Counted from the stretch's first letter, positions 8,569 to 17,737 are shown. The stretch is DNA of 64,000 bases from Streptomyces sp. Sge12 (GCF_002080455.1 NZ_CP020555.1:4483501-4547500); one strand, 5' to 3'. Notes: a model not told the origin generated them from the sequence alone. Translations and numbers: made by a program.

Positions 8569-9407
8569 CGCGATCCCGCCCCGGAACCGCCGCCGAGCCA
8601 CTCCAGCGAGTCCCCGGCCGTGTGCCGCCCCTGCGCGCCGACCAGTTCGAGGAAGGCGGCCTGCAAGGAGGGCGCGGAGCCCCGTACGTCGGCGAGCGGG
8701 CCCGCGGCGCGGATCCGTCCGGCGGCCATCACGGCCACCCAGTCGCACAACGACTCGACGAGCTCCATCACGTGGGAGGAGAAGATGACGGTGGCGCCGG
8801 AGGCGGTGTAACGCTCCAGCACTCCGCGGATGGTCTGCGCCGACACCGGGTCGACGCCCTCGAACGGCTCGTCCAGGAAGAGCACTTCGGGGTTGTGCAG
8901 CAGCGCTGCTGCCAGGCCGATCTTCTTGCGCATGCCGGTCGAGTAGTCCACGACCAGCTTGTGCTGCGAGCCGGCCAGGTCGAGGACCTCCAGCAGCTGC
9001 GTCGCCCGCTTGTCGGTCTCCTCGCCCGGCAGTCCGCGCATCCGGCCCATGTAGCCGAGCAGTTCGCGCCCCGACAGCCGCTCGAAGAGCCGCAGCCCCT
9101 CGGGCAGCACGCCGATCCGCGCCTTCACCTCGGTCGGGTCCGCCCACACGTCGTGCCCCGCGACGTGGACCCGCCCCATGTCCGGCCGCAGCAGCCCGGT
9201 CACCATCGACAGCGTGGTCGTCTTGCCCGCGCCGTTCGGGCCGACCAGGCCGATGAACCGGCCCGCGGGCAGTTCCAGATCGACTCCGGCGACGGCCACC
9301 TGGTCGCCGAACCGCTTCCACAGGCCTTCCACCCGCACGGCGGGCGGCGCGGACCGCGCGCCACCCGTTCCGTTCGTCCCACCCGTCGCATCGCCCTGGT
9401 CCGGCAT
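8565..9407 (-). CDS. ABC transporter ATP-binding protein
   Basis: A cytoplasmic ATPase of about 280 residues. Walker A is GPNGAGKTTTLSM (about residue 58), the signature is YSTGMRKKIGLAAALL, a variant of LSGGQ, and Walker B is VLFLDEPFEGVDP, followed by the H-loop IIFSSHVMELVE-type segment (VIFSSHVMEL). It energises the permease encoded downstream in a two-gene operon. I placed the start at 9407 (MPDQGD), where GAGG lies 7 bases upstream; an ATG 15 bases earlier (9422) is possible. An ABC-2-type exporter role is inferred. Confidence 0.9.
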   Translation of the reverse strand: MPDQGDATGGTNGTGGARSAPPAVRVEGLWKRFGDQVAVAGVDLELPAGRFIGLVGPNGAGKTTTLSMVTGLLRPDMGRVHVAGHDVWADPTEVKARIGVLPEGLRLFERLSGRELLGYMGRMRGLPGEETDKRATQLLEVLDLAGSQHKLVVDYSTGMRKKIGLAAALLHNPEVLFLDEPFEGVDPVSAQTIRGVLERYTASGATVIFSSHVMELVESLCDWVAVMAAGRIRAAGPLADVRGSAPSLQAAFLELVGAQGRHTAGDSLEWLGGGSGAGSR

Positions 9408-9578
9408 GCGCCTGCCTCTCATTACGTCCCCGTTGGTCGTTCCTTCTTCACCATAGGAGGCGGGGGAGAGGCCTGAGCAGTTACGTATGTCATCTGTTTT
9501 CGCCCCGGATCTCAGCGCTGAAGGGGCGGGTTGTCACGGGTGCGCCGACGCCGACGCCGGGGTGCCGGCGCCGGTGCC

Positions 9579-10265
9579 TCAGCCCTGGCGCCGCTTGCGG
9601 TCCGCCGCGGCCTCGCTCCCGCAGGCGTACGCGAGCGCGTCGATCAGCTCCTCCGTGTCCGGCAGCCAGCGGTTGGCGGGCGTGGGCCGCCTCGCCCACT
9701 GGACCGAGCCGCGCCCGCCGAAGCGGGTGGGCGGCGCCGCCACGTACTCGCCCTCGCCGCGCGCGACCAGGTCGATCGTGGCCGGCGGCCAGCCCAGCTT
9801 GCGCACGAGGTCGGGCACCTTCACTCCGGCGCCCGGCAGGACGAAGAACAGCATCCGGTGGTCGGGCGTGAGGGTGACCGGTCCGAGGGTGCGCTCCATC
9901 CGCTCCAGCCGGGCCAGCGCGAGGAATCCGGCCGAGTCGGGCACGTCCAGCGCGTCGAAGGTCCGGCCGGTGGGCAGCAGGATCGAGGCCTGCGGGTGCT
10001 TCGCCCAGATCCGCCGGACCTGCACCGCGCTGCCGGTGGCCTGCGCCGCCCAGTCCTTCACCGCCGGGTGCGCGCCGGGCGCCGGGCAGTCCGCCGCCCC
10101 GCAGGAGCACAACTCGCGGCCGTCTGCGGGCTCCAACCAGGTGCCGGCGAAGACATCCCAGTGCCGTTCTTCCGCGTACCGCACGGCATGGTCCAGCAGC
10201 TGCTCGCCGCGCTGCTTGGGGATGGGTGCGGTCTCCGTGACTCCGATGGTCTCTTCCACGCCCAT
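9579..10265 (-). CDS. Small bifunctional primase/polymerase-domain protein
   Basis: The protein (about 228 residues) has the architecture of the prim-pol N-terminal domain family found alone in many Streptomyces: HAVRYAEERHWDVFAGTW near the start, a Cys/His cluster (CSCGAADCPAPGAHP, about residues 50-65), and later DLVARGEGEYVAAPPTRFGGRGSVQW. The canonical acidic DxD-type metal site of active primases is not obvious; DALDVPDSAG (about 103) is the closest match, so catalytic activity is doubtful. The ATG at 10265 is the likely start, with a GTG two codons later as an alternative. It diverges from the HTH regulator. Confidence 0.7.
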   Translation of the reverse strand: MGVEETIGVTETAPIPKQRGEQLLDHAVRYAEERHWDVFAGTWLEPADGRELCSCGAADCPAPGAHPAVKDWAAQATGSAVQVRRIWAKHPQASILLPTGRTFDALDVPDSAGFLALARLERMERTLGPVTLTPDHRMLFFVLPGAGVKVPDLVRKLGWPPATIDLVARGEGEYVAAPPTRFGGRGSVQWARRPTPANRWLPDTEELIDALAYACGSEAAADRKRRQG

Positions 10266-10481
10266 CACAACTGCCCGGGTCACCCGGGGTTACGGGCGTA
10301 AACCAAGGGGCGGCCGGAGCATCGATCCTGCATACGGGGCGCACTGATGCACGCGTGGGGGCGCGTAGGAGGCCGGGGCGCCGGAGTTGGGTAGCGACAC
10401 GACGCAGAGCGGAAGATTCTCCGCACATCAGGCGGGAAGTGATCATTCCAACGGATCACCCGCGGTCAGCAGGGGGTTTTC

Positions 10482-11861
10482 ATGGCAGCCAGGCCTCTCG
10501 TCGCCCGCCAGCCGAACGAACGGCTGCAGGCGCTCATCCAGGAAGCCGGGTGCTCCAACGCCGGGCTCGCCCGGCGCGTGAACATGTGCGGGGCCGAGCA
10601 CGGCCTCGATCTCCGCTACGACAAGACGTCCGTGGCCCGGTGGCTGCGCGGCCAGCAGCCGCGCGGCCGGGCTCCCGGAATCATCGCCGAGGCGCTCGGG
10701 CGCAAGCTCGGCCGGACCGTCACCATCGACGAGATCGGCATGGCCAACGGGAAGAACCTCGCCTCCGGGGTCGGCCTGCAGTTCTCCCCGACCGTCGTCG
10801 GCGCCATCGAGCAGGTCTGCGAGCTGTGGCGCAGCGACGTCGGCCGCCGCGACTTCCTCGCGGGCTCCAGCGTGGCCGCCTCCGCGCTCGTCGAGCCGAG
10901 CCGCGACTGGCTCATCACCGGGGCCGACACCCAGGTCGCCCGCAGCGGCGGCTCGCGCGTCGGCATGCCGGACGTCGAGGCGGTCCGGGCGACCACCGAG
11001 GCCCTCAAGGACCTCGACCACCGCTTCGGCAGCGGGCACGTCCGGCCGGTGGTCGTGCACTACCTCAACTCGGTGGTGTCCGGGCTGATCGGCGGCTCGT
11101 ACCGGGAACCCGTCGGGCGGGCCCTGTTCGCGGCAGTGGCCCGGCTGACCGAGCTCGCCGGGTACATGGCGGTGGACACGGGCCAGCCCGGCCTCGCGCA
11201 GCGCTACTACATCCAGGCGCTGCGCCTGGCCCAGGCCGCGGGCGACCGGGCGTACGGGGGCTACGTGCTCGCGGCGTCCATGAGCCACCTCGCGGCCGAA
11301 CTGGGCAACCCGCGGGAGATCGCGCAGCTGGCACGGGCCGCCCAGGAGGGGACGCGGGGGCAGGTCACGCCGCGGGTCGAGGCCATGTTCTACGCCGCCG
11401 AGGCACGCGGGCACGCGCTGCTCGGGGACACCCGGGCGACGGCGGTGCTGTCCGGGCGGGCGGTGAGCGCGCTGGAGCGGGCCGAGCCTGAGTCGGGCGA
11501 CGACCCGGTGTGGATCCGCCACTTCGACACGGCGTACCTCGCGGACGAGCTGGCGCACTGCCACCGCGACCTGGGGCAGGCGGACGCGGCGGCCCGGCGG
11601 GCGGAGGAGGCGCTCCGGGGTCTTCCGGCGGGCAAGGAGCGCCGCCGGGCCATCGGGCTGCTGCTGCTGGCGGCGGCGCAGGTGCAGCAGCGGGAGGTGG
11701 AGCAGGCCTGCCAGACGGCGACGAGGGCTGCCGAGCTGCTGGAGGGGCTCCGCTCGAACCGGGGGGTGGAGTACCTGGACGACTTCCGGGCGCGGCTGGA
11801 TCCGTACCGGGAGGAGGCGGCGGTGCGGGAGTTCGCGGCGCGGCTGGAGGTGACGGCGTAG
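10482..11861 (+). CDS. HTH/TPR transcriptional regulator of the NsdA-like type
   Basis: The 459-residue protein has an N-terminal helix-turn-helix-like region (residues 5-75, with NAGLARRVNMCGAEHGLDLRY and TSVARWLRGQQPRG). A conserved RRDFLAGSSVAASAL stretch (about 123-137) and tetratricopeptide-like helices follow over the C-terminal two thirds. Paralogues with this layout, such as NsdA, repress antibiotic production and sporulation in Streptomyces; assignment to a specific paralogue is not possible here. The RRxFL stretch resembles a twin-arginine motif but lies too far inside to be a signal peptide. The ATG at 10482 has a GGGGG site 5-6 bases upstream. Confidence 0.75.
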   Translation: MAARPLVARQPNERLQALIQEAGCSNAGLARRVNMCGAEHGLDLRYDKTSVARWLRGQQPRGRAPGIIAEALGRKLGRTVTIDEIGMANGKNLASGVGLQFSPTVVGAIEQVCELWRSDVGRRDFLAGSSVAASALVEPSRDWLITGADTQVARSGGSRVGMPDVEAVRATTEALKDLDHRFGSGHVRPVVVHYLNSVVSGLIGGSYREPVGRALFAAVARLTELAGYMAVDTGQPGLAQRYYIQALRLAQAAGDRAYGGYVLAASMSHLAAELGNPREIAQLARAAQEGTRGQVTPRVEAMFYAAEARGHALLGDTRATAVLSGRAVSALERAEPESGDDPVWIRHFDTAYLADELAHCHRDLGQADAAARRAEEALRGLPAGKERRRAIGLLLLAAAQVQQREVEQACQTATRAAELLEGLRSNRGVEYLDDFRARLDPYREEAAVREFAARLEVTA

Positions 11862-11969
11862 GTCCGGGCGGCCGGACCGGGTTCGGGGTGCTCTCACGGT
11901 GGCGGTGCGTGACGGGGTAGCGTGACCCGACGGTTCCGTAGGGTCGGGCGAGTCGGAGAAGGAGTCCCG

Positions 11970-13235
11970 GTGACGCAGAGCGGACAAGGGGGCGCCCCCC
12001 AGCCGGGTGCCCCGTGGGGTCCGGACGAGGCGTCCGGGTATCCGGCGTACCCGGAGCAGCCGCAGCCGCCGCACCCAGGGGCCGCGTACGGGTACCCGCA
12101 GGCCTATCCCGCCCCGGAGGGCGCGCCCGGGCACGTGGTGGGGCCCGGCTACGAGGGTCCGGGGCAGCCGCACGGCTACGGCTACCCGCCGCTGCCCGAG
12201 GCGGCGACCCAGTACATCCCGCCGGTGCCCGCGGCTCCCGGGCACGACGAGGGTGCGACGCAGTACATCCCGCCGGTGCCGGCGGCCGCCGCGCACGAGG
12301 AGGCGGCGACGCAGTACATCCCGCCGGTGCCGGCCGCTCCCGGGCACGAGGAGGCGGCGACGCAGTACATCCCGCCGGTCCCCGCCGTCGAGGGGTTCGA
12401 CGGGCTCTTCCGCGGCGACGACGCCGCCGGGCAGACCCAGCACCTGCCGCCCGTGCAGGAGCCCGTGCTGCGGCAGCAGCCGCGGCGGCCCCAGCAGCCC
12501 CGCCCGCCGCAGCCGCAACAGCCGCAACAGCCTCAGTACCAGCAGCAGTTCCAGCAGCAGCCGCAGCAGCAGTACGCCCCGCCCCCGCCGCCCCAGGAGC
12601 CCGGGCGCCGGGTCTCGCCCGCGATCATCGGCGCGGTGGTCATCGGCCTGGCCGTCGTCGGGCTCGGGGTCGGTTCGCTGCTCGCCGACGGCAAGCCGCA
12701 GAACAACGATCCCGGGGCGGTCGCCGCCGCCCCGACCGCGAGCGGCGCCTCCGCGGCCCCCGGTGGCGAGGCTCCCGTGGACCCGGCCCGCCCGCAGGCC
12801 GTCCAGCTGGACAAGCTCCTCGCGGACAGCAATGACAGCCGGGCCGCGGTGATCAAGGCCGTGGAGGACATCAAGGGCTGCGCCAATCTCGACCAGGCGG
12901 CCGCCGACCTGCGCGACGCGGCCCGTCAGCGCGAGGAGCTCGTCACCCGCCTCCAGGAGCTGAAGCTGGACCGGCTCCCGGACCACGCCAAGCTCTCCGC
13001 GTCCCTCACCAAGGCCTGGCAGTCCAGCGCGGACGCCGACGACAGCTACGCGGCCTGGGCCGACGACGTGGACGACGACAAGTGCAAGGACGGCAAGGCC
13101 AAGGTCACCAAGAACGCCGCCGACGGCAACAAGTCCAGCGGCGAGGCGACGAAGGCCAAGGAGTCCGCCGCCGCCCTGTGGAACACGATCGCCGGCAAGT
13201 ACGGCCTGACGAAGCGCGACAAGTCCCAGCTCTGA
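11970..13235 (+). CDS. Single-pass membrane protein with ATQYIPPVP repeats
   Basis: The 421-residue protein has a cytoplasmic Pro/Gln/Tyr-rich N-terminal half (residues 1-210). It contains four tandem 17-residue repeats of the form EAATQYIPPVPAAPGHE (DNA 12198-12401) and a poly-Gln/Pro stretch. One transmembrane helix follows (VSPAIIGAVVIGLAVVGLGVGSLLA, about 211-235). The extracytoplasmic C-terminal domain of about 185 residues is charged and helical and ends KYGLTKRDKSQL. The GTG at 11970 has GAAGGAG 6 bases upstream. The Thr in each repeat is a plausible Ser/Thr-kinase target, which is inference. Function unknown. Confidence 0.75.
   Translation: MTQSGQGGAPQPGAPWGPDEASGYPAYPEQPQPPHPGAAYGYPQAYPAPEGAPGHVVGPGYEGPGQPHGYGYPPLPEAATQYIPPVPAAPGHDEGATQYIPPVPAAAAHEEAATQYIPPVPAAPGHEEAATQYIPPVPAVEGFDGLFRGDDAAGQTQHLPPVQEPVLRQQPRRPQQPRPPQPQQPQQPQYQQQFQQQPQQQYAPPPPPQEPGRRVSPAIIGAVVIGLAVVGLGVGSLLADGKPQNNDPGAVAAAPTASGASAAPGGEAPVDPARPQAVQLDKLLADSNDSRAAVIKAVEDIKGCANLDQAAADLRDAARQREELVTRLQELKLDRLPDHAKLSASLTKAWQSSADADDSYAAWADDVDDDKCKDGKAKVTKNAADGNKSSGEATKAKESAAALWNTIAGKYGLTKRDKSQL
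12198..12401 (+). repeat. Four tandem 51-bp coding repeats
   Basis: Each unit encodes (E)(A/G)ATQYIPPVPA plus five or six variable residues. The units start at 12198, 12249, 12300 and 12351. The core ATQYIPPVPA is invariant. Confidence 0.9.
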
Positions 13236-13248
13236 GGCCGGCGGTGGT

Positions 13249-13270
13249 GGCCGGGCCGTGCGGCCCGGCC
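13249..13270. terminator. Hairpin terminator
   Basis: A 9-bp stem (GGCCGGGCC) with a GTGC loop lies 14 bases after the stop codon of the repeat-rich membrane protein. It is followed at about 13286-13347 by four imperfect tandem units of CGGCCGGGTCAGGG. Confidence 0.8.
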
Positions 13271-13362
13271 AGGGTCGGGCCCGGTCGGGGCGGCCGGGTC
13301 AGGGCGGCCGGGTCAGGGGCGTCCGGGTCAGGGGCGGCCCGGTCAGGCTCGCCCGGCGCCGC

Positions 13363-14658
13363 TCAGGCCGTGCGCGGGGCCTGCTCCAGGGTCGAGGTCA
13401 TGTCCAGGGACTGCTCGCCGGGCTGCGCCACGACCCGTCCGGCCTGCACGATCTGGAAGGTGACCTGGCCGTTGACGATGCGGGGGAAGCCGGCGACGGC
13501 GCGCATGTCCTGGTAGCGCCAGCTCAGGTCGGGGGTGAGGCCGCCGGTCCTGATCGGCTGTGCCTCGTTCAGCGACCGCTTGACCATGCGGGCGGTGACG
13601 GCCTCGTCCTCCTTGAAGCGCTTCAGGATCTCGCCGAGCACGGTGTACGCGATCCAGGTGGTCTGCGCGCCGCTGTCGTCGGGGTCGACGGTGTCGTCGC
13701 CGAAGGCGAAGTCGGCGACCACCTTGCGCATCGGCTCCCAGACGGGGTCGGAGGACACCGGGTACCAGCTGGTGAGGTACGCGCCCTCGAAGGGGCTCTC
13801 CTTGCCGCCCGTGCGGTCCACCAGGGACTGGCTGACACTGCCCAGCACGGAGGAGATCTGCGGCTTCTTGCGCTGGGTGTCGGTCCGGCGGAAGGCGTCG
13901 AAGAAGGTCTCGGTGCGCTCGCCGAGGACCGCGGTGACGCAGCCCTTGTCCTTCTCCTTCTCCTTGCCGCTGCCGCTGGTGTGCGTGAGGGCCTCGCGGG
14001 CCTGCTGCCCGAAGTCCGCGGAGTCCTCGGCGGCCCGGATGTCGGCGGCGTCGGCCATCTTGTTGGCCCGCAGTCCGGCGTTGAGCAGGACCGGCAGCGT
14101 GTCGCCCGCGATGGTGTCGGGGCGGACCAGCGCGACCTGGTCGCAGGCGCGCCCCAGCTGGTGGCCGGCGCCGGCGATCAGGACGGACTGGCCGCCGTTC
14201 ACCGGGTAGGACAGCGGCGACTGGAACTCCTCGGAGGAGACTCCGTAGCCGCCGATGAAGGGGATGCCCTCCGCCTCCAGCGGGGCCATGAAGGCGCGCC
14301 CGTGCTGGCTGTAGGAGCCGACGACGGCGACGGCCTTCTCGGCGACGGCCTTGCGGGCGCAGTCGGCGGCGCCGGTGGGCGTGTTCTTCTCGTTGCAGGT
14401 CAGTACGCGCAGCCTGTACCCATTGATCCCGCCCTTGGAATTCACCCAGCGCTCATAGGCCTTGGCCATGCCGGTCATACCGGGCATGTTGGTTGCTTTG
14501 GTGTCTTCCGGGGCGAACGTCATGACGGTGACGGTCTTGCCGGAGCCCCCCGAGCCCCCGGGGAGGGCCCCGCACCCGGCGATGAGACATGCACCCATCA
14601 CCGTGGCCACGAGGATGCGGGAGGGGGATGCGTCGCGTCGCGAGTCGGTCATGTCCAT
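13363..14658 (-). CDS. Branched-chain-amino-acid-type ABC substrate-binding lipoprotein
   Basis: The 431-residue precursor has a lipoprotein signal peptide: ILVATVMGACLIAGC, lipobox LIAGC, Cys near residue 32. Mature residues form a periplasmic-binding-protein type I fold of the LivK/urea family (GMTGMAKAYERWVNSKGGINGYRLRVLTCNE, then AVVGSYSQHGRAFMAPLEAEGIPFIGGYGV). It would present a small solute to a permease, but no permease or ATPase genes adjoin it, so it is an orphan receptor or sensor. I chose the ATG at 14658; 14652 is an alternative. Confidence 0.8.
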   Translation of the reverse strand: MDMTDSRRDASPSRILVATVMGACLIAGCGALPGGSGGSGKTVTVMTFAPEDTKATNMPGMTGMAKAYERWVNSKGGINGYRLRVLTCNEKNTPTGAADCARKAVAEKAVAVVGSYSQHGRAFMAPLEAEGIPFIGGYGVSSEEFQSPLSYPVNGGQSVLIAGAGHQLGRACDQVALVRPDTIAGDTLPVLLNAGLRANKMADAADIRAAEDSADFGQQAREALTHTSGSGKEKEKDKGCVTAVLGERTETFFDAFRRTDTQRKKPQISSVLGSVSQSLVDRTGGKESPFEGAYLTSWYPVSSDPVWEPMRKVVADFAFGDDTVDPDDSGAQTTWIAYTVLGEILKRFKEDEAVTARMVKRSLNEAQPIRTGGLTPDLSWRYQDMRAVAGFPRIVNGQVTFQIVQAGRVVAQPGEQSLDMTSTLEQAPRTA

Positions 14659-14813
14659 GCACCATTCCGCCCCGCCGGTAACTGTCGAGTGAGTTGGACA
14701 CAACATTCGGTGACGCCCAGGTGAATTACGGGGGCGGGCGGTGACGGGCGTTCCGTTCCGTTCCCCCGTGGGCGCTTCAAGATCGCACCGAACGGGAACG
14801 TACGATCGAAAGC

Positions 14814-15317
14814 GTGACATTCGCCCAAGGTTCGAAGAACTCTTCCCGCCGCGGTGGCCGCTCCTCCACCATGGGCGGCATGCCCCTCAATGACATGCCG
14901 TGGTGGCGCTGGCGCGGCAACGTGCGCTCGGCGCTGCACATGCTCTCGGATCCGGCCTTCCACGAGGACACCTGGCTGACCGGCGACGAGGCGTACGGGG
15001 ACGTCACCGACGCCGTGTACCGGCTCGTCGAGGACACCTGGCTCGACAGCTGGTCCGCCGAGAAGTACGTCGGCACGATCTTCCGCGACTCGCAGGAAGC
15101 GACCCTCGTCGACCTCGCCGTCCTGCGGGTGCTCCGCATCCTCCACCAGGTCGGGCCCGACGCCCCCGTCTCCGCCTACCTGGAGCACCACGCGTGGCCC
15201 GAGGCGGTACGTGCCGCGCGCGAGGCGCACGTACGGCTCGCGGAGGCGGACGGGGACGACCCGGACGTGCGTCCCACCTCGCTCGATGTGTTGAGGATCC
15301 TCACCCGCGCGGTGTGA
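14814..15317 (+). CDS. Conserved hypothetical protein upstream of purU
   Basis: A cytoplasmic protein of 167 residues with no motif I recognise. The central part (PLNDMPWWRWRGNVRSALHML through DTWLDSWSAEKYVGTIFRDSQEATLVDLAVLRVLRIL) is a strongly helical, probably conserved Streptomyces family. The GTG at 14814 follows GAAAGC. Only 14 bases separate its stop codon from the purU start, so the two are probably one operon. Confidence 0.7.
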   Translation: MTFAQGSKNSSRRGGRSSTMGGMPLNDMPWWRWRGNVRSALHMLSDPAFHEDTWLTGDEAYGDVTDAVYRLVEDTWLDSWSAEKYVGTIFRDSQEATLVDLAVLRVLRILHQVGPDAPVSAYLEHHAWPEAVRAAREAHVRLAEADGDDPDVRPTSLDVLRILTRAV

Positions 15318-15331
15318 AAGGCTGTGCGGTC

Positions 15332-16210
15332 ATGAGCGACCCGCACAACGAGGCCCAGGCCCAGCCCCAGTACGTCCTGACCATGTCCTGCCCCGACAAG
15401 CAGGGCATCGTGCATGCCGTGTCGAGTTACCTGTTCATGACCGGATGCAACATCGTGGACAGCCAGCAGTTCGGAGACCGGGAGACCGGGCTCTTCTTCA
15501 TGCGGGTGCACTTCGAGGCCGAGCCGCCGGTGACCGTCGAGAAACTGCGCGCCAGCTTCGCCGCGATCGGCGACTCGTTCAAGATGGACTGGCAGATCCA
15601 CCGCTCCGAGGAGCGCATGCGGATCATCCTCATGGTGTCCAGGTTCGGGCACTGCCTGAACGACCTGCTGTTCCGTTCGCGGATCGGCGCCCTGCCGGTC
15701 GAGATCGCGGCCGTGGTCTCCAACCACACCGACTTCGCCGAGCTGGTCGGCTCGTACGACATCCCGTTCGTGCACATCCCGGTGACGAAGGACACGAAGG
15801 CGGCGGCGGAGGAGCAGCTGCTGGAGCTCGTGCGCGCCGAGAACGTCGACCTCGTGGTGCTCGCGCGGTACATGCAGGTGCTGTCCGACAAGCTGTGCAC
15901 GGAGCTCAGCGGGCGGATCATCAACATCCACCACTCGTTCCTGCCGAGCTTCAAGGGCGCGAAGCCGTACCACCAGGCGCACGCGCGCGGCGTGAAGCTG
16001 ATCGGCGCGACCGCGCACTACGTGACGGCGAACCTCGACGAGGGGCCGATCATCGAGCAGGAGGTCGAGCGGGTCGGGCACGAGGTGACGCCGGACCAGC
16101 TGGTGGCGATCGGCCGGGACGTCGAGTGCCAGGCGCTCGCGCGGGCGGTCAAGTGGCACAGCGAGCACCGCGTGCTGCTGAACGGTGCCCGCACGGTGGT
16201 CTTCGCGTAG
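15332..16210 (+). CDS. purU: Formyltetrahydrofolate deformylase
   Basis: The product hydrolyses 10-formyl-THF to formate and THF in the cytoplasm, balancing one-carbon pools for purine synthesis. The 292-residue protein has an N-terminal ACT domain (about residues 12-90, VLTMSCPDKQGIVHAVSSYL) and a C-terminal formyltransferase fold. The catalytic segments are VVSNHTDFAELV, INIHHSFLPSFKGAKPYHQA (catalytic Asn and His) and GATAHYVTANLDEGPIIEQ (catalytic Asp), all intact. Start ATG at 15332. It is the second gene of a probable two-gene operon. Confidence 0.95.
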   Translation: MSDPHNEAQAQPQYVLTMSCPDKQGIVHAVSSYLFMTGCNIVDSQQFGDRETGLFFMRVHFEAEPPVTVEKLRASFAAIGDSFKMDWQIHRSEERMRIILMVSRFGHCLNDLLFRSRIGALPVEIAAVVSNHTDFAELVGSYDIPFVHIPVTKDTKAAAEEQLLELVRAENVDLVVLARYMQVLSDKLCTELSGRIINIHHSFLPSFKGAKPYHQAHARGVKLIGATAHYVTANLDEGPIIEQEVERVGHEVTPDQLVAIGRDVECQALARAVKWHSEHRVLLNGARTVVFA

Positions 16211-16230
16211 CGAACACTGGCAGCGAGTGC

Positions 16231-16306
16231 AGCCCCGCCGGCGTTTGAGGCGCGGGGGTCCGGGGAGAGCGCCCCCGGACCCCGCGCCTCAAACGCCGGC
16301 GGGGCT
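16231..16306. repeat. Palindromic intergenic repeat, probable terminator
   Basis: Two arms of about 35 bases, the first 27 bp perfect (starting AGCCCCGCCGGCGTTTGAGG), form a very stable hairpin 20 bases after purU. A 25-base part of the same sequence (GGACCCCGCGCCTC then A/G then AACGCCGGCG) recurs at 37041-37065. This points to a dispersed Streptomyces palindromic repeat that doubles as a bidirectional terminator with the convergent EF-hand gene. Confidence 0.8.
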
Positions 16307-16353
16307 GAAGCATGCCGGCGCAGCCGGACGTACTGCCGGGCGCGCCGCAGGCG

Positions 16354-16872
16354 TTACGCGTCCGGGGCTTCCACGCCGCAGTAGCCCGCGAAGGCCGACA
16401 GGATCTCGTCCTCCGAGATGCGGCCGTCCCCGTCGGCGTCCAGGGCCTGCGCCACCTGCGTGGCCAGCTCCGGGGCCGTGCCCAGGACGCGCAGGACCCG
16501 GGCCGCGTTCGGCGGGGTCGCCCCCGCGCCGTCCTCGTCGGCCACCGCGATCACGGCCCGCAGGAACGGCCGCGCGATCTCCGCGAACCGCTGTGGATTG
16601 TCCCGCAGCCGCTTCGCCGCGCCGGTGATGAACTCCTCGCGGGAGACCCGCTGGTCCCCGTCGACGTCCGCGATGCCCGCCATGCCCTGCCAGAAGGCCT
16701 CGGCGCCCGCGAAGACGGCCTGGCCCTTGTCCGACCGGGCGGTGGTACCGAATTCGGCCAGGACGGCCTTCGCGGCAGCGCTGAAGTCCTCCCGGTCGAT
16801 GTAGCCGGACCCGTCCTGGTCGAAGGTGGCGAATCGGGCGGCGATCTTGCGCTCGTATTCTGCGCTTTCCAT
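16354..16872 (-). CDS. EF-hand calcium-binding protein (calerythrin-like)
   Basis: The 172-residue cytoplasmic protein has three intact EF-hand loops, DQDGSGYIDRED (about residues 18-29), DVDGDQRVSREE (about 68-79) and DADGDGRISEDE (about 142-153). A fourth degenerate loop (DEDGAGATPPNA) lacks the last ligands. This is the four-hand pattern of calerythrin and the Streptomyces Cab proteins, which buffer or sense Ca2+ during development. It starts at ATG 16872 and ends with a TAA stop codon. It is monocistronic and diverges from the sigma factor gene. Confidence 0.9.
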   Translation of the reverse strand: MESAEYERKIAARFATFDQDGSGYIDREDFSAAAKAVLAEFGTTARSDKGQAVFAGAEAFWQGMAGIADVDGDQRVSREEFITGAAKRLRDNPQRFAEIARPFLRAVIAVADEDGAGATPPNAARVLRVLGTAPELATQVAQALDADGDGRISEDEILSAFAGYCGVEAPDA

Positions 16873-17173
16873 GTTCGGCGTTCCGCCTTCACTGTGCAGT
16901 GGGGTTCAGATCAAGACAAGGCAGGAGCGTAAGGCCTACGTGGCCAGCGCGTTAAGCGAAGCGGTCAAGGAGGCGTGCGCATCGAACCCGCGCACGGGGA
17001 GCGCGGTGGGGCGCGTACACCTGTCCCCATGTGCCCTCGGCCGTACCACCGTTCACACCCTGCCACGCCCCTATCACGCAGGGCGCACTTCCAGGGTGAG
17101 GTTCTCCCAAAACAGGCGCGATCCGCCATGTGCCCCGTACATTCGATGCGTCGACACACGGCTGGGGGCATTC

Positions 17174-17737
17174 ATGCCGAAGGACGCACCACCGCGCTGG
17201 GACCGCCGCATGCAGCAGCGGCTCGCCCGTGGCGAGGCCGCCGCGCTCGGGGAGCTGTACGACCGCTTCGCCTCGCTCGTGCACAGCCTGGCCCATCGGG
17301 TGCTGGGCGACGAGAAGGCGGCGGACCGGATCACCCGCGAGGTGTTCGGCTACATCTGGGAGAACCCGGACGCCTACGACCCCAAGCAGGGCTCCATGCG
17401 CTCCTGGGTCGCCCGGATCACCCAGGGCCAGGCCGTCGCCCGGCTGCGCCAGGCCGAACTGGGGCGCGGCTCCCGCGAGGAACTGGAGCAGAAGGTGCGC
17501 AGCGCCAACGCGGCCGCCCGCGCCGACTACATCGTCACCTCGATGCCGGCGCCCCTGCGCGCCGCGCTGGAACTCGCGTACTTCAAGCGGCGCGACTACC
17601 GGCAGGCCGCCGCCGACCTGCAGATCAGCGAGGACGAGGCGCGGCGCCGGCTGCGGCTCGGGCTGCAGCTGCTGTCGACCGCCAACGCCCTCCCGCAGGA
17701 GGAAACCGCCCAGTCCGGATATGGAACCACTCGATGA
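17174..17737 (+). CDS. ECF-type RNA polymerase sigma factor
   Basis: The 187-residue protein has a sigma region 2 (about residues 15-80: LARGEAAALGELYDRFASLVHSLAHRVLGDEKAADRITREVFGYIWENP) and a region 4 helix-turn-helix (about 130-175: PLRAALELAYFKRRDYRQAAADLQISEDEARRRLRLGL). It would direct core polymerase to its own promoter set. The ATG at 17174 follows CTGGGGGC. The stop codon overlaps the ATG of the next gene (ATGA), the usual arrangement of a sigma factor with its anti-sigma partner. Confidence 0.88.
   Translation: MPKDAPPRWDRRMQQRLARGEAAALGELYDRFASLVHSLAHRVLGDEKAADRITREVFGYIWENPDAYDPKQGSMRSWVARITQGQAVARLRQAELGRGSREELEQKVRSANAAARADYIVTSMPAPLRAALELAYFKRRDYRQAAADLQISEDEARRRLRLGLQLLSTANALPQEETAQSGYGTTR

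Noticed and set aside
9487..10347. Plus-strand frame opposite the primase-polymerase domain gene
   Set aside because: The minus-strand product has a recognisable fold with a Cys/His cluster; the plus-strand frame is Arg/Ser/Pro-rich shadow.
10856..10900. RRDFLAGSSVAASAL in the HTH/TPR regulator as a twin-arginine signal
   Set aside because: It lies about 125 residues inside a DNA-binding protein and is a recurrent family feature, not an N-terminal signal.
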